Shown here: positions 1-7,065 of the stretch, piece by piece
How positions within the stretch are numbered: the stretch's first letter is position 1
How the letters are laid out: each line of letters opens with the position of its first letter
NCBI GenBank assembly: GCA_050747865.1
Contig: JBOGJI010000171.1
Coordinates: 1 to 9,125 of the forward strand
Length of the DNA stretch: 9,125 nucleotides
DNA from: JBOGJI01 sp050747865
Lineage (GTDB): Bacteria > Acidobacteriota > Thermoanaerobaculia > Multivoradales > JAHEKO01
Reading direction: 5' to 3'
Notes under the pieces: generated by a model
What the model saw: the letters and a program-made list of their open reading frames with translations, nothing else
Told to the model about the DNA's origin: nothing
Databases searched by the model: none
Position numbers and translations under genes: made by a program

Positions 1-80
1 CGATGGCACCGCATCGCCAGCGTCGCGGCTCCTTCCAGCAGGCCCCACGGCGCTCGCAACGCGACCCATGGGAGATTCAT
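1..80 (-). CDS. Possible divergent gene, 5' end only, product unknown
   Basis: On the minus strand an ATG at 80-78 opens a frame of 26 codons that leaves the window at the left edge. It begins MNLPWVALRAPWGLLEG, which has protein-like composition with alternating hydrophobic and basic residues, and it would be transcribed away from sppA. A GGGG-TAAGAG stretch lies upstream but is not a clear ribosome binding site. The fragment is too short to assign a family. Plus-strand frames over the same bases are also open but look less protein-like. This is a weak call. Confidence 0.3.
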   Translation of the reverse strand, partial: MNLPWVALRAPWGLLEGAATLAMRCH

Positions 81-130
81 TCACAGGCTCTTACCCCGAG
101 AGGCCGTGTGAAGTTTCAGGAGAGACCGTC

Positions 131-1876
131 ATGAAGAAGCTCATCATCGTCATCGTCGTCGTGCTGGCCCTGCTCGCCATCCTGTCGATCGGCATGGTGG
201 TGGCGCTGCTCAAGGGGCCGAGGGGAACGGTCGAGGCCGAGACCTGGATCGAGCTGGATCTGAGCGCGGCGCCGGCGGAGTACGTCCCGGAGGATCCGCT
301 TTCCGCGCTGCTGTATCACAAGCAGCCGCGCCTGCTGGACGTGGTCTCAGCCCTCGACCGCGCCGCCACGGACGAGCGCGTGGCGGGACTGGTCGCCTGG
401 CTGCCGGGCACGCCCATGGGCCTGGCCACCGCCCAGGAGCTGCGCCAGGCGGTCGAGCGCTTCCGCGCCGGCGGCAAGCAGACCGTGGCCTACGCCGACA
501 CCATCGGCGAGTGGAGCGCCGCCAACGGCTCGTATTTCGTGGCCAGCGCCTTCGAGAAGATCTACATCCAGCCCTCCGGGGACGTCGGCCTGACCGGGCT
601 CGCCTATGTCTCGCCCTTCCTGCGCGGCACCCTGGACAAGCTCGGCGTCATCCCCCAGATGGAGGGACGTCACGAATACAAGAACGCGGTCAACACCTTC
701 ATCGAGACGGAATACACGGAGGCCCATCGCGAGGCCATGCAGTCGGTGATGGGGTCCCAGTTCGACCAGATCGTGCAGGGCATCGCGTTGGGTCGGGACC
801 TGCAGCCGCAGCGGGTGAGGGGGCTGATCGACGAGGCCCCGTTCCTGGGCGAAGAAGCCGTCAAGGCCGGGCTGGTCGACGGGCTCAAGTACCGGGACGA
901 GGTGTACGAGGAGATCTCCGGCGGCGATCCGGAAGCCCTAGAGACCCGCAGCCCGCAGGCCTATCTGAAGGCGGCCGGCCGCCCGCCCAAGGACGCGACC
1001 ACGGTGGCGCTCATCTATGGGGTCGGCGGCGTGGTGCGCGGCGAGAGCGGCATCGATCCTTTGAGCGGCGACGTCAGCATGGGCTCGCAGACCTTGGCGC
1101 AGGCGTTCCGCGACGCGGTCGAGGACGACGACGTACGCGGCATCCTCTTCCGCGTCAACTCTCCCGGCGGCTCCTACGTGGCCTCGGACACCATCTACCG
1201 CGAGGTGGCGCGGGCCCGCGCGGAAGGCAAGCCCGTAGTGGTGTCGATGGGCGACGTAGCGGCCTCCGGAGGCTACTTCGTCGCCATGGATGCCGACCGC
1301 ATCGTGGCGCAGCCCGGCACCATCACGGGGTCGATCGGAGTCCTCGGCGGCAAGCTGGTGACGCGCGACATGTGGGCCAAGCTGGGGATCACCTTCGACG
1401 AGGTCCACACCAGCGACAGCGCCACCATCTGGTCCTCGGCTTACGAATACAGCGACGGGCAGTGGACGCGGATCGACGCGGCGTTGGACCGCATCTATGC
1501 GGACTTCACGGCCAAGGTGGCCGCGGGGCGGGACCTGCCGCTCCAGAAAGTGCAGCGCGTCGCCCGCGGTCGCATCTGGAGCGGCACGGACGCTCTCGAG
1601 CTAGGGTTGGTCGACGCCCTCGGCGGCTACGACGAGGCGCTCGCCGAGCTGCGGGCGCAGCTCGAGCTCGAAGAGGACGCGCCGCTGAAGCTCGAGCCGT
1701 ACCCGCACCCCAAGACACCGTTCGAGGCCCTGATGGCCCGCTTCAGCGGCGAGACGGAGACCGGATTGGCGGTCGCGGCGCGCCGGATCCTGGAGACCGC
1801 CCGGCCGCTGATCCAGCTCGCCCGGCGCCTCGGCGTCCTGGAGAGCGACCCCCAGCCCCTGCGCGCGCCTCTCTAA
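131..1876 (+). CDS. sppA: Signal peptide peptidase SppA, long (67K) form, protease IV
   Basis: This is a membrane-bound serine protease of family S49 that degrades signal peptides left in the membrane after cleavage by signal peptidase. The protein is 581 residues, close to the roughly 618 of E. coli SppA, and has both tandem S49 domains. An N-terminal anchor spans about residues 2-27 (MKKLIIVIVVVLALLA onward). The general-base lysine is K184 in the HEYKNAV motif of the first domain. The nucleophile is S379 in the AASGGYF motif of the second domain, followed by the conserved TGSIGVLGG stretch. The start at 131 is preferred over the in-frame ATG at 68: AGGAGAG at 118-124 is a good ribosome binding site, and residue 1 then leads straight into the anchor. 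The ORF ends with TAA, and a repeat begins eight bases later. Both catalytic residues are present, so it should be active. Confidence 0.96.
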   Translation: MKKLIIVIVVVLALLAILSIGMVVALLKGPRGTVEAETWIELDLSAAPAEYVPEDPLSALLYHKQPRLLDVVSALDRAATDERVAGLVAWLPGTPMGLATAQELRQAVERFRAGGKQTVAYADTIGEWSAANGSYFVASAFEKIYIQPSGDVGLTGLAYVSPFLRGTLDKLGVIPQMEGRHEYKNAVNTFIETEYTEAHREAMQSVMGSQFDQIVQGIALGRDLQPQRVRGLIDEAPFLGEEAVKAGLVDGLKYRDEVYEEISGGDPEALETRSPQAYLKAAGRPPKDATTVALIYGVGGVVRGESGIDPLSGDVSMGSQTLAQAFRDAVEDDDVRGILFRVNSPGGSYVASDTIYREVARARAEGKPVVVSMGDVAASGGYFVAMDADRIVAQPGTITGSIGVLGGKLVTRDMWAKLGITFDEVHTSDSATIWSSAYEYSDGQWTRIDAALDRIYADFTAKVAAGRDLPLQKVQRVARGRIWSGTDALELGLVDALGGYDEALAELRAQLELEEDAPLKLEPYPHPKTPFEALMARFSGETETGLAVAARRILETARPLIQLARRLGVLESDPQPLRAPL

Positions 1877-1884
1877 TCCGCTCG

Positions 1885-2018
1885 AAGCGGCCGGCCCGTC
1901 GCTTCGCGCCGGGCCTCAGCGACGTTGTTTCCTGTGGCCTCGCGCAAGCGCTCGGCCGGCCGGCTGTTCGGGCCGGGCTCCAGGCCGCCACCTCGGCCGG
2001 CACGGAGGCCGGCCGCTT
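1885..2018. repeat. Interspersed hairpin-rich repeat, copy 1 (between sppA and osmC)
   Basis: This copy fills nearly all of the gap between the convergent stop codons of sppA and osmC. Bases 1885-1966 match the reverse complement of 6350-6431 at 73 of 82 positions without gaps. Bases 1994-2018 match the reverse complement of 6318-6342 at 24 of 25. The two blocks are 27 bases apart here and 7 in the other copy. The second block is a perfect 8-bp stem, CGGCCGGC (1994-2001) and GCCGGCCG (2008-2015), around the loop ACGGAG. The inner core also has a GGCCCG/CGGGCC pairing near its start. There is no coding potential that resembles a protein. By position it could serve as a bidirectional terminator, but there is no T-tract. 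Confidence 0.88.
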
Positions 2019-2443
2019 TAGATGAGACGGGCGGTGAGCTGGATGTCGGTGCCGGCCAGCGCCTTGGAGACCGGGCAGCCGGCCTTGGCCGCGGCCGCCC
2101 GCTCTTGAAACGTCTCCTCGTCGATCTCCGGCACCTCCGCTTCGCAGGTCAGCTCGATGCGGCTGATGGCGAATCCCTGGTCCTGCTTCTCCAGGTGTAC
2201 GCGCGCCGACGTGGCGATCCGCCGGGGGGTGAAGCCGGCGCCGCCGAGACCCGCGGACAGCGCCATCGAGAAGCATCCGGCGTGGGCCGCGCCGATCAGC
2301 TCCTCGGGGTTGGTTCCGGGATCCTCGTCGAAGCGGGAGCCGAAGGAGTACTTCCCCTCATAGGCCCCGCTGCCCAGCTTCATGGAGCCCTCGCCATCCT
2401 TGAGGGTCCCCTCCCATACGGCGGATGCGGTGCGAATCGCCAT
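2018..2443 (-). CDS. osmC: OsmC family organic hydroperoxide reductase
   Basis: This is a cytoplasmic thiol peroxidase that reduces organic hydroperoxides with a pair of cysteines. It has 141 residues, the usual size for E. coli-type OsmC. The order of motifs is WEG (10-12), R37, NPEELIGAAHAGCFSMAL (45-62) with E48 and the peroxidatic C57, GFTP (70-73), and AKAGCPVSKAL (119-129) with the resolving C123. All the catalytic residues of the family are present. An AGGAGG ribosome binding site lies five bases before the ATG and overlaps the TAG stop of the upstream asparaginase gene, so translation of the two is probably coupled. The TAA stop lies at the edge of the hairpin repeat. The extra C100 is not a known catalytic position. 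Confidence 0.96.
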   Translation of the reverse strand: MAIRTASAVWEGTLKDGEGSMKLGSGAYEGKYSFGSRFDEDPGTNPEELIGAAHAGCFSMALSAGLGGAGFTPRRIATSARVHLEKQDQGFAISRIELTCEAEVPEIDEETFQERAAAAKAGCPVSKALAGTDIQLTARLI

Positions 2444-2455
2444 CGTTTCCTCCTA
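2444..2455 (-). promoter_or_regulatory. Ribosome binding site of osmC overlapping the upstream stop codon
   Basis: Read on the minus strand, the bases are TAGGAGGAAACG followed by the ATG of osmC. The first three are the asparaginase stop codon, and AGGAGG (2454-2449) is a full Shine-Dalgarno match with a five-base spacer. Ribosomes ending on the upstream gene would stop on top of this site, which favours coupled translation of the pair. Confidence 0.8.
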
Positions 2456-3502
2456 GTCGCTCGTTTCCGAGGCCGGAGGCACCACGGCCGCCGGATCCTC
2501 CTCGGTGTAAAGCCAGGTCTGCGCCACCCCGTCGCCGTCGATCTGGCCGCGCAGCATGCCCGGCGTGTTGAAGGCAAAGGTCCAGCTCCCGTCGTCGGCG
2601 ACGGCGATCACGCCGGCGTCGGCTCCTTCGCCGGCAACGATCTCGACCTCGCCGGCCGCGTTCGTGACCTCGCGCGCGGCGTCTCCGAGGCTCCCTCCCT
2701 GGTGCTCGAAGCGGAAGCAAACGTCGCGCGCCACGTTGTAGCGGATGAAGTATTCACCGGTCCCGGTGCCTGAGACGGCGCAACGGGGGTCCGCCCAGTT
2801 GCCGGCGCCAGGAATCGGCGAGTCGCCGACCCGGCCGGGGAGCTTGCCCGACAGCCCGCCCGTCGAGGTCGCCGCGGCCAGACGCCCCTGGCGGTCGAGC
2901 GCCACCGCACCCACGGTGCCGTGGTCGCCGGCACCCTCCGCCATCCTCTCCTGCAGCCAGCGCAGCCGGCGCTCGGTGTAGAAGTAGGCCCCCTCGACCG
3001 TCTCCAGGCCTTGCTGCGCGGCCCACAGATCTGCGTCCGGGCCGACCAGCAGCACGTGCGGTGTGCGCTCCATCACCGCGCGCGCCGCGGAGATTGGATT
3101 CTTGATCCGCGACACCGCGCCCACGGCGCCGGCGTCCTGCGTCTCGCCGTCCATGATCGAGGCGTCGTGCTGCGGCCGGCCGTCGCTGTTCAGGACGGCG
3201 CCGCGCCCGGCGTTGAACAGCGGCGAGTCCTCCATCGAGCGCACCGTCGCCTCCACGGCGTCCAGCGCGCTGCCGCCGCCGGAGAGGATCTCCCAGCCGG
3301 TGTAGAGGGCGGCCGCCATGGCCTCCCGGTACGCCTGCTCGTCTTCCTCCGACATCTGGCCGGGCCGCAGCGTTCCGGCCCCGCCGTGGATCACCAGCAC
3401 GGGCCGGGCTGATTCGGCGGGCGAGGAGGCCTCCTGCCCGACAGCGGGAAGGCACAAGATCCATAGCGTCAAGGCGGTCGCGAGCGTGCGTGAGTGTCCC
3501 AT
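2453..3502 (-). CDS. Isoaspartyl peptidase / plant-type L-asparaginase, exported
   Basis: This Ntn-hydrolase (family T2) cleaves itself to expose a catalytic threonine, then hydrolyses isoaspartyl dipeptides and asparagine. The protein has 349 residues. Residues 1-22 form a Sec-type signal peptide (MGHSRTLATALTLWILCLPA), which predicts a periplasmic enzyme. The mature part starts with VLVIHGGAGTL (35-45). The autocleavage site is HGTVGAV, with T196 as the new N-terminus. It is followed by TSTGG (212-216), LPGRVGDSP (221-229) with substrate-binding R224 and D227, and SGTGTGE (244-250), all as in E. coli IaaA. An upstream in-frame GTG at 3535 is possible, but the ATG at 3502 places the signal peptide correctly. 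Its own ribosome binding site is weak. osmC follows nine bases after the stop, as a two-gene operon. Confidence 0.95.
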   Translation of the reverse strand: MGHSRTLATALTLWILCLPAVGQEASSPAESARPVLVIHGGAGTLRPGQMSEEDEQAYREAMAAALYTGWEILSGGGSALDAVEATVRSMEDSPLFNAGRGAVLNSDGRPQHDASIMDGETQDAGAVGAVSRIKNPISAARAVMERTPHVLLVGPDADLWAAQQGLETVEGAYFYTERRLRWLQERMAEGAGDHGTVGAVALDRQGRLAAATSTGGLSGKLPGRVGDSPIPGAGNWADPRCAVSGTGTGEYFIRYNVARDVCFRFEHQGGSLGDAAREVTNAAGEVEIVAGEGADAGVIAVADDGSWTFAFNTPGMLRGQIDGDGVAQTWLYTEEDPAAVVPPASETSD

Positions 3503-3593
3503 GGCAAGGGGATTGTAGCGTTCCGGGTCGCGCACTCCACGCCACGGCCACAGTCCGGTCCAGACCGTGTGACGAGATCGGCGGGCCGCACAC

Positions 3594-3905
3594 TCACGCG
3601 CGAACGCGGCGCAGCGATGCCATGGCGAGCGCCGAGAGCGCCGCCACCAGCAGGAGGACGGCGAGAGGCGGCAGCGCCGGCACCGGGGGCACCGGCGGGA
3701 ACGTCGCCGTGTCCTCGTCGGTCGGTGGTGGGAGCCCGCCAGGCCGGACGCCGGTGACCGAGGCGGTGTTCCGGATCAGCCCGGCGCCGACGTCGGCTTG
3801 AATCACCGTGTAGGTCGCCGTGCAGGTCATGTCCGAGCCGGGGGCCAGGGTGTCGGTCGGCCAGTCGTCCCTCCTCCCATCAGATCCCGCGAGGGATGAA
3901 ATAGA
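3594..3905 (-). pseudogene. C-terminal stub of a DUF11-repeat surface protein with membrane anchor
   Basis: The minus-strand frame is open from just after a TAA at 3908-3906 down to TGA at 3596-3594. From about 3860 it reads TDTLAPGSDMTCTATYTVIQ and continues through NTASVTG, the typical end of a DUF11 (conserved repeat) domain of large secreted adhesin-like proteins. A Pro-rich stretch follows, then a hydrophobic segment (LAVLLLVAALSALAMA) and a basic tail (SLRRVRA). That layout resembles IPTL/PEP-CTERM-like sorting signals. Only about 30 residues of one DUF11 unit remain, and the normal N-terminal part of such a protein, usually many hundreds of residues, is absent. An ATG at 3830-3828 lies inside the domain and has no credible upstream site. 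It is most likely a remnant. A short anchored protein is less likely. Confidence 0.68.
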
Positions 3906-4048
3906 TTACTGCTCAACAATCGTGGCACGTGGGACATCAGTGCCGTGAACGGGCAATCGGGGCAGGATGGGCGCTGCGGAGAACTACGATGCGCGGCGAG
4001 CCGGTCGCGGCGGTACAACCTCGTCGGACGGGCTCATAAGATGACGCC
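3906..4048. other. Spacer upstream of the helicase gene, no gene seen
   Basis: No frame here looks like protein. The stretch around 3896-3921 is AT-rich for this genome and could hold a promoter, but no convincing -35/-10 pair is visible on either strand. Just before it, ATCCC-GCGA-GGGAT (3884-3897) could form a five-base-pair hairpin with a GCGA tetraloop. No T-run follows it. Confidence 0.4.
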
Positions 4049-7027
4049 ATGGCCGCTGCCGCTCCGACCGTGGAATCCGTCGTCGAGTCGCTGCGGGCGG
4101 ACTCCGACATCGGGTCCGAGATCGCGGGGGCCTTCTTCCTCGAACCGCGGATCGAACGGCGGACGTCCTGGGAGCCGGCGCTGCCCGGATCGCTGGCGGC
4201 GGCACTCACCCTGGCGGGCGTCGACGCTCCCTGGAGCCATCAGGCAGGGGCACGGGCGGCGTTGCGGCACGGCGAGAACGTCCTGGTCACCACGCCCACC
4301 GCTTCGGGCAAGTCGCTCGTGTTCCAGCTCCCGGTGCTGGAAGCGGCGGCCGCCGGAGAAGACGGCTGCGCGCTCTTTGTCTACCCCCTGAAGGCGTTGG
4401 GCCGGGACCAGCAGGAGCGATTTCGCGCCCTCGCCGAGGCCGCCGGCTTGGCCGAGGCAGCCCCCTGCGAGGTCTACGACGGCGACACCCCAGCCAGCCT
4501 GCGGCGTCGCATCCGGGCCGATCCGCCGCGCGCCCTGATCACCAATCCAGACATGCTGCACCTCAGCATGCTCGGGTACGCCGAGAGCTGGGAGCTGCTG
4601 TTCTCGCGGCTGCGCTGGATCGTGCTCGACGAGCTCCACGCCTACCGCGGCCTGTTCGGCGCCCACGTGCATCACGTGCTGCGCCGTGTGTTGCGCCTGG
4701 CGCGGCTCAAGGGGCGCCAACCCCAGCTCATCGCCTCGTCGGCGACTGCCGCGGAGGCCGACGACTTCGCCGCGGCGCTCACTGGCGAACAGTTCACCTG
4801 GATCGAGGAGTCGGGCGCGGCGAGCCAGGGGCGGCATCTCCTGCTCCTGCAGCCGCAGGCGAGCCCGTATACGACCACGTTGAAGCTCCTCGTCCGCCTG
4901 CTGGACGAGGGCCTCAAAGTGATCGCCTTCACCAAGGCGCGCCGCATCACCGAGCTGCTCTACGCCTGGCTCGGCCGCCAGCGGCCCGATCTGGCGCGCC
5001 GGGTGGCCAGCTACCGCTCGGGGTTCCTGCCCGAGGAGCGCCGCAAGATCGAAGGCGACCTGTTCGCCGGCCGCCTGTCGGGCGTCATCTCCACCTCCGC
5101 CCTCGAGATGGGCATCGATGTCGGCGGGCTCGACGCCTGCATCCTGGTCGGCTACCCCGGCTCCATCATGGCGACCTGGCAACGCTCCGGCAGGGCGGGA
5201 CGCCGCGGCCGGCCGGGACTGACGGCCCTGGTCGCCCTTCCCGACGCTCTCGATCAGTACCTGCTGGACCACCCGCAGATGCTGCTCGAAAGCCCCTGCG
5301 AGCGCCTCGCCGTCGATCCCGACAACGAGACCGTGGCGCGAGCCCACCTGATCTGCGCCGCGGCCGAGGCGCCGCTCCACCGCGAGCGCGACCGCGCACT
5401 GCTCGAGCGCCACGCCCCGCTGATCGGCGAGCTGCTCCAGGAGCACGAGCTCAAGGAGGCCGCCGACACGGGGGAGCTGCTGGCGGCACGGCGCCGACCG
5501 CACCGCCAGGTCGACCTGCGCCACACCCGCGACACCGTGGTCATCCGCGACGCCGACGGCACCACCATCGGCACCGTCGACGGCGTGCGGGCGCGCCTCG
5601 AGTGCCACCCGGGGGCGATCTACCTGCACGCCGGCCGCCAGTACCAGGTGCGCGAGCTCGATCTCGACGCCGGCGAGGCACGGGTCCAGGAGACCGACGC
5701 CGACTACTACACGACCGCCCTGACCGAGAAGGAAACGGAGATCCTGGAGGTGCTGGAGGAGAGGCGCGGTGAGGCCCCCGCCGCCTCGTTCGGCCTCCTG
5801 CGCGTCACCGAGCGGGTGGTCGGATTCGAGCGACGCCGCATCTACAGCCGCGAGCTCCTCGGCCAGGAACCCCTTGAGCTGCCGCCGCACGAGTTCGAGA
5901 CCCAGGGCCTGTGGATCCCGGCGCCGCGGGCGGTGACCGCGAATCTGGAGGCCGACGACCACCACGTCATGGGCTCGCTGCACGCCGCCGAGCACGCCGC
6001 CATCGCCCTCCTGCCTCTGCTGGCAGTTTGCGACCGCGGCGACCTGGGCGGCATCTCCATTCCCATGCACCCCCAGCTCGAGCAGGCCGTCGTATTCGTC
6101 TACGACGCCATGGCGGGCGGCGCCGGCATCACCCGCCGCGGCTTCCGCGAGCTACCTCAGTGGCTCGAAAGGGTCCGCGAGCTGGTCGCGCGCTGCGATT
6201 GCGAGGAAGGCTGCCCGCGCTGCATCCAGTCCCCCAAATGCGGTAACGGCAACCGCCCGCTGGACAAGGCCGGCGCCGTCCGCCTCCTGGAGCTGCTCGC
6301 CACACCCCAAGAAACTGAAGCGGCCGGCCTCCGCGCCGGCCGTGTGGTGCGGCCGGCCGGCCGAGCGCTTGCGCGAGGCCACGAGGAACCACGTCGCCGC
6401 GGCCCGGCGCGAAGCGACGGACCGCCCGCTTCAGACCCGGGCTCCCGTCGGCCGGCAGAGACGCCGGCCGCGTCAGTGGCGCGAGACCATCCCGCGTCCA
6501 CCGTCCTCTTCGACCTAGAAACACAATTGTCGGCGGAGGAGGTAGGCGGCTGGGGCAACGCGCACCGCATGCGAGTGGCGATCGGCGTGGCGCTGTATCT
6601 CGAGGAAGGACGCTTCGAGACGTTCGAGGAAGAGCGTGTGCCCGAGCTGGTCGAGCAGCTCGAGAGCGCCGGCCTCGTCGTCGGCTTCAACGTCAAGCGC
6701 TTCGACTACCGCGTGCTCGCGGGCTACACCGGCATCGACTACGCCCGCCAGCTCCCCACGCTCGACCTCCTGGAGGACATCTACCGCCGCCTCGGCTTCC
6801 GCCTGGGCTTGAACCACTTGGCCCAGGCGACCCTCGGAGTGGAGAAGTCCGCCGACGGCCTGCAGAGCCTCGAATGGGTCCGCCAGGGCCGTCTCGACCT
6901 CGTCGCCGCCTACTGCCGCCGCGACGTCGAGATCCTGCGCGACCTCTACCTCCACGGCCGCCGCACCGGCCAGATCGTCTACCTCGACCGCGACGGCCGC
7001 CCCATCAACCTGCCGGTCCATTGGTAG
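4049..7027 (+). CDS. MrfA-like helicase fused to MrfB-like DEDD exonuclease (992 aa)
   Basis: The N-terminal part (about 1-755) is a superfamily 2 DNA helicase of the YprA/MrfA-Hrq1 type. It has Walker A TPTASGKS (82-89, K88), DELH (194-197), SSAT (230-233), the helicase C segment STSALEMGID (348-357) and arginine-finger motif QRSGRAGR (378-385). A DUF1998/MZB-type region carries cysteines C716, C718, C722, C725 and C731 around CPRC, a likely Zn or metal site. The C-terminal part (about 815-992) is an RNase H-fold exonuclease like YprB/MrfB: FDLET (D822, E824), FNVKRFDY (D886) and YCRRD (Y955, D959), giving a complete DEDDy set. The TPR tail of B. subtilis MrfB is absent. MrfA and MrfB, separate proteins in B. 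subtilis, excise mitomycin C adducts in a UvrABC-independent path. A related repair role is inferred here. Residues about 757-808 are a Pro/Arg/Ala-rich linker encoded by a genomic repeat. ATG 4049 has only a weak ribosome binding site. Confidence 0.93.
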   Translation: MAAAAPTVESVVESLRADSDIGSEIAGAFFLEPRIERRTSWEPALPGSLAAALTLAGVDAPWSHQAGARAALRHGENVLVTTPTASGKSLVFQLPVLEAAAAGEDGCALFVYPLKALGRDQQERFRALAEAAGLAEAAPCEVYDGDTPASLRRRIRADPPRALITNPDMLHLSMLGYAESWELLFSRLRWIVLDELHAYRGLFGAHVHHVLRRVLRLARLKGRQPQLIASSATAAEADDFAAALTGEQFTWIEESGAASQGRHLLLLQPQASPYTTTLKLLVRLLDEGLKVIAFTKARRITELLYAWLGRQRPDLARRVASYRSGFLPEERRKIEGDLFAGRLSGVISTSALEMGIDVGGLDACILVGYPGSIMATWQRSGRAGRRGRPGLTALVALPDALDQYLLDHPQMLLESPCERLAVDPDNETVARAHLICAAAEAPLHRERDRALLERHAPLIGELLQEHELKEAADTGELLAARRRPHRQVDLRHTRDTVVIRDADGTTIGTVDGVRARLECHPGAIYLHAGRQYQVRELDLDAGEARVQETDADYYTTALTEKETEILEVLEERRGEAPAASFGLLRVTERVVGFERRRIYSRELLGQEPLELPPHEFETQGLWIPAPRAVTANLEADDHHVMGSLHAAEHAAIALLPLLAVCDRGDLGGISIPMHPQLEQAVVFVYDAMAGGAGITRRGFRELPQWLERVRELVARCDCEEGCPRCIQSPKCGNGNRPLDKAGAVRLLELLATPQETEAAGLRAGRVVRPAGRALARGHEEPRRRGPARSDGPPASDPGSRRPAETPAASVARDHPASTVLFDLETQLSAEEVGGWGNAHRMRVAIGVALYLEEGRFETFEEERVPELVEQLESAGLVVGFNVKRFDYRVLAGYTGIDYARQLPTLDLLEDIYRRLGFRLGLNHLAQATLGVEKSADGLQSLEWVRQGRLDLVAAYCRRDVEILRDLYLHGRRTGQIVYLDRDGRPINLPVHW
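6318..6470. repeat. Interspersed hairpin-rich repeat, copy 2 (inside the helicase-exonuclease ORF)
   Basis: This is the inverted second copy of the repeat at 1885-2018. Core 6350-6431 matches at 73/82 and the end block 6318-6342 at 24/25. The copy is bounded by two hairpins with the same perfect stem: CGGCCGGC (6321-6328)/GCCGGCCG (6335-6342) with loop CTCCGC, and CGGCCGGC (6449-6456)/GCCGGCCG (6463-6470) with loop AGAGAC. The right hairpin has no counterpart at copy 1, where only half a stem is seen near 1888. It lies in frame within the 992-residue ORF without adding a stop codon, and encodes about residues 757-808 between the zinc site and the exonuclease domain. Confidence 0.88.
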
Positions 7028-7065
7028 GAACACGTACCGTGGTCGTTGCCGCCGGCGCCTTGCGC

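Noticed and set aside
511..2025. Open frame of 504 codons on the plus strand overlapping sppA.
   Set aside because: It is Arg/Gly/Ala-rich with no domain, in another frame of the well-supported sppA, and runs through its stop into the repeat.
1743..2276. Minus-strand frame crossing the repeat and parts of osmC and sppA.
   Set aside because: It is very Arg/Gly-rich, lies out of frame with osmC, and has no start signal or motif.
2754..3593. Minus-strand frame of 279 codons overlapping the asparaginase gene.
   Set aside because: It is the second frame of a gene whose catalytic motifs all lie in the other frame.
4034..6070. Long open frame of 678 codons on the minus strand opposite the helicase.
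   Set aside because: It lies fully antisense to a gene with all helicase motifs. Its product is repetitive in Gly, Ala, Arg and Gln with no motif, which is typical of a GC-rich shadow frame.
7028..7065. Terminator between the helicase-exonuclease gene and vapC.
   Set aside because: The 38 bases show only a short imperfect GC pairing and no T-run.
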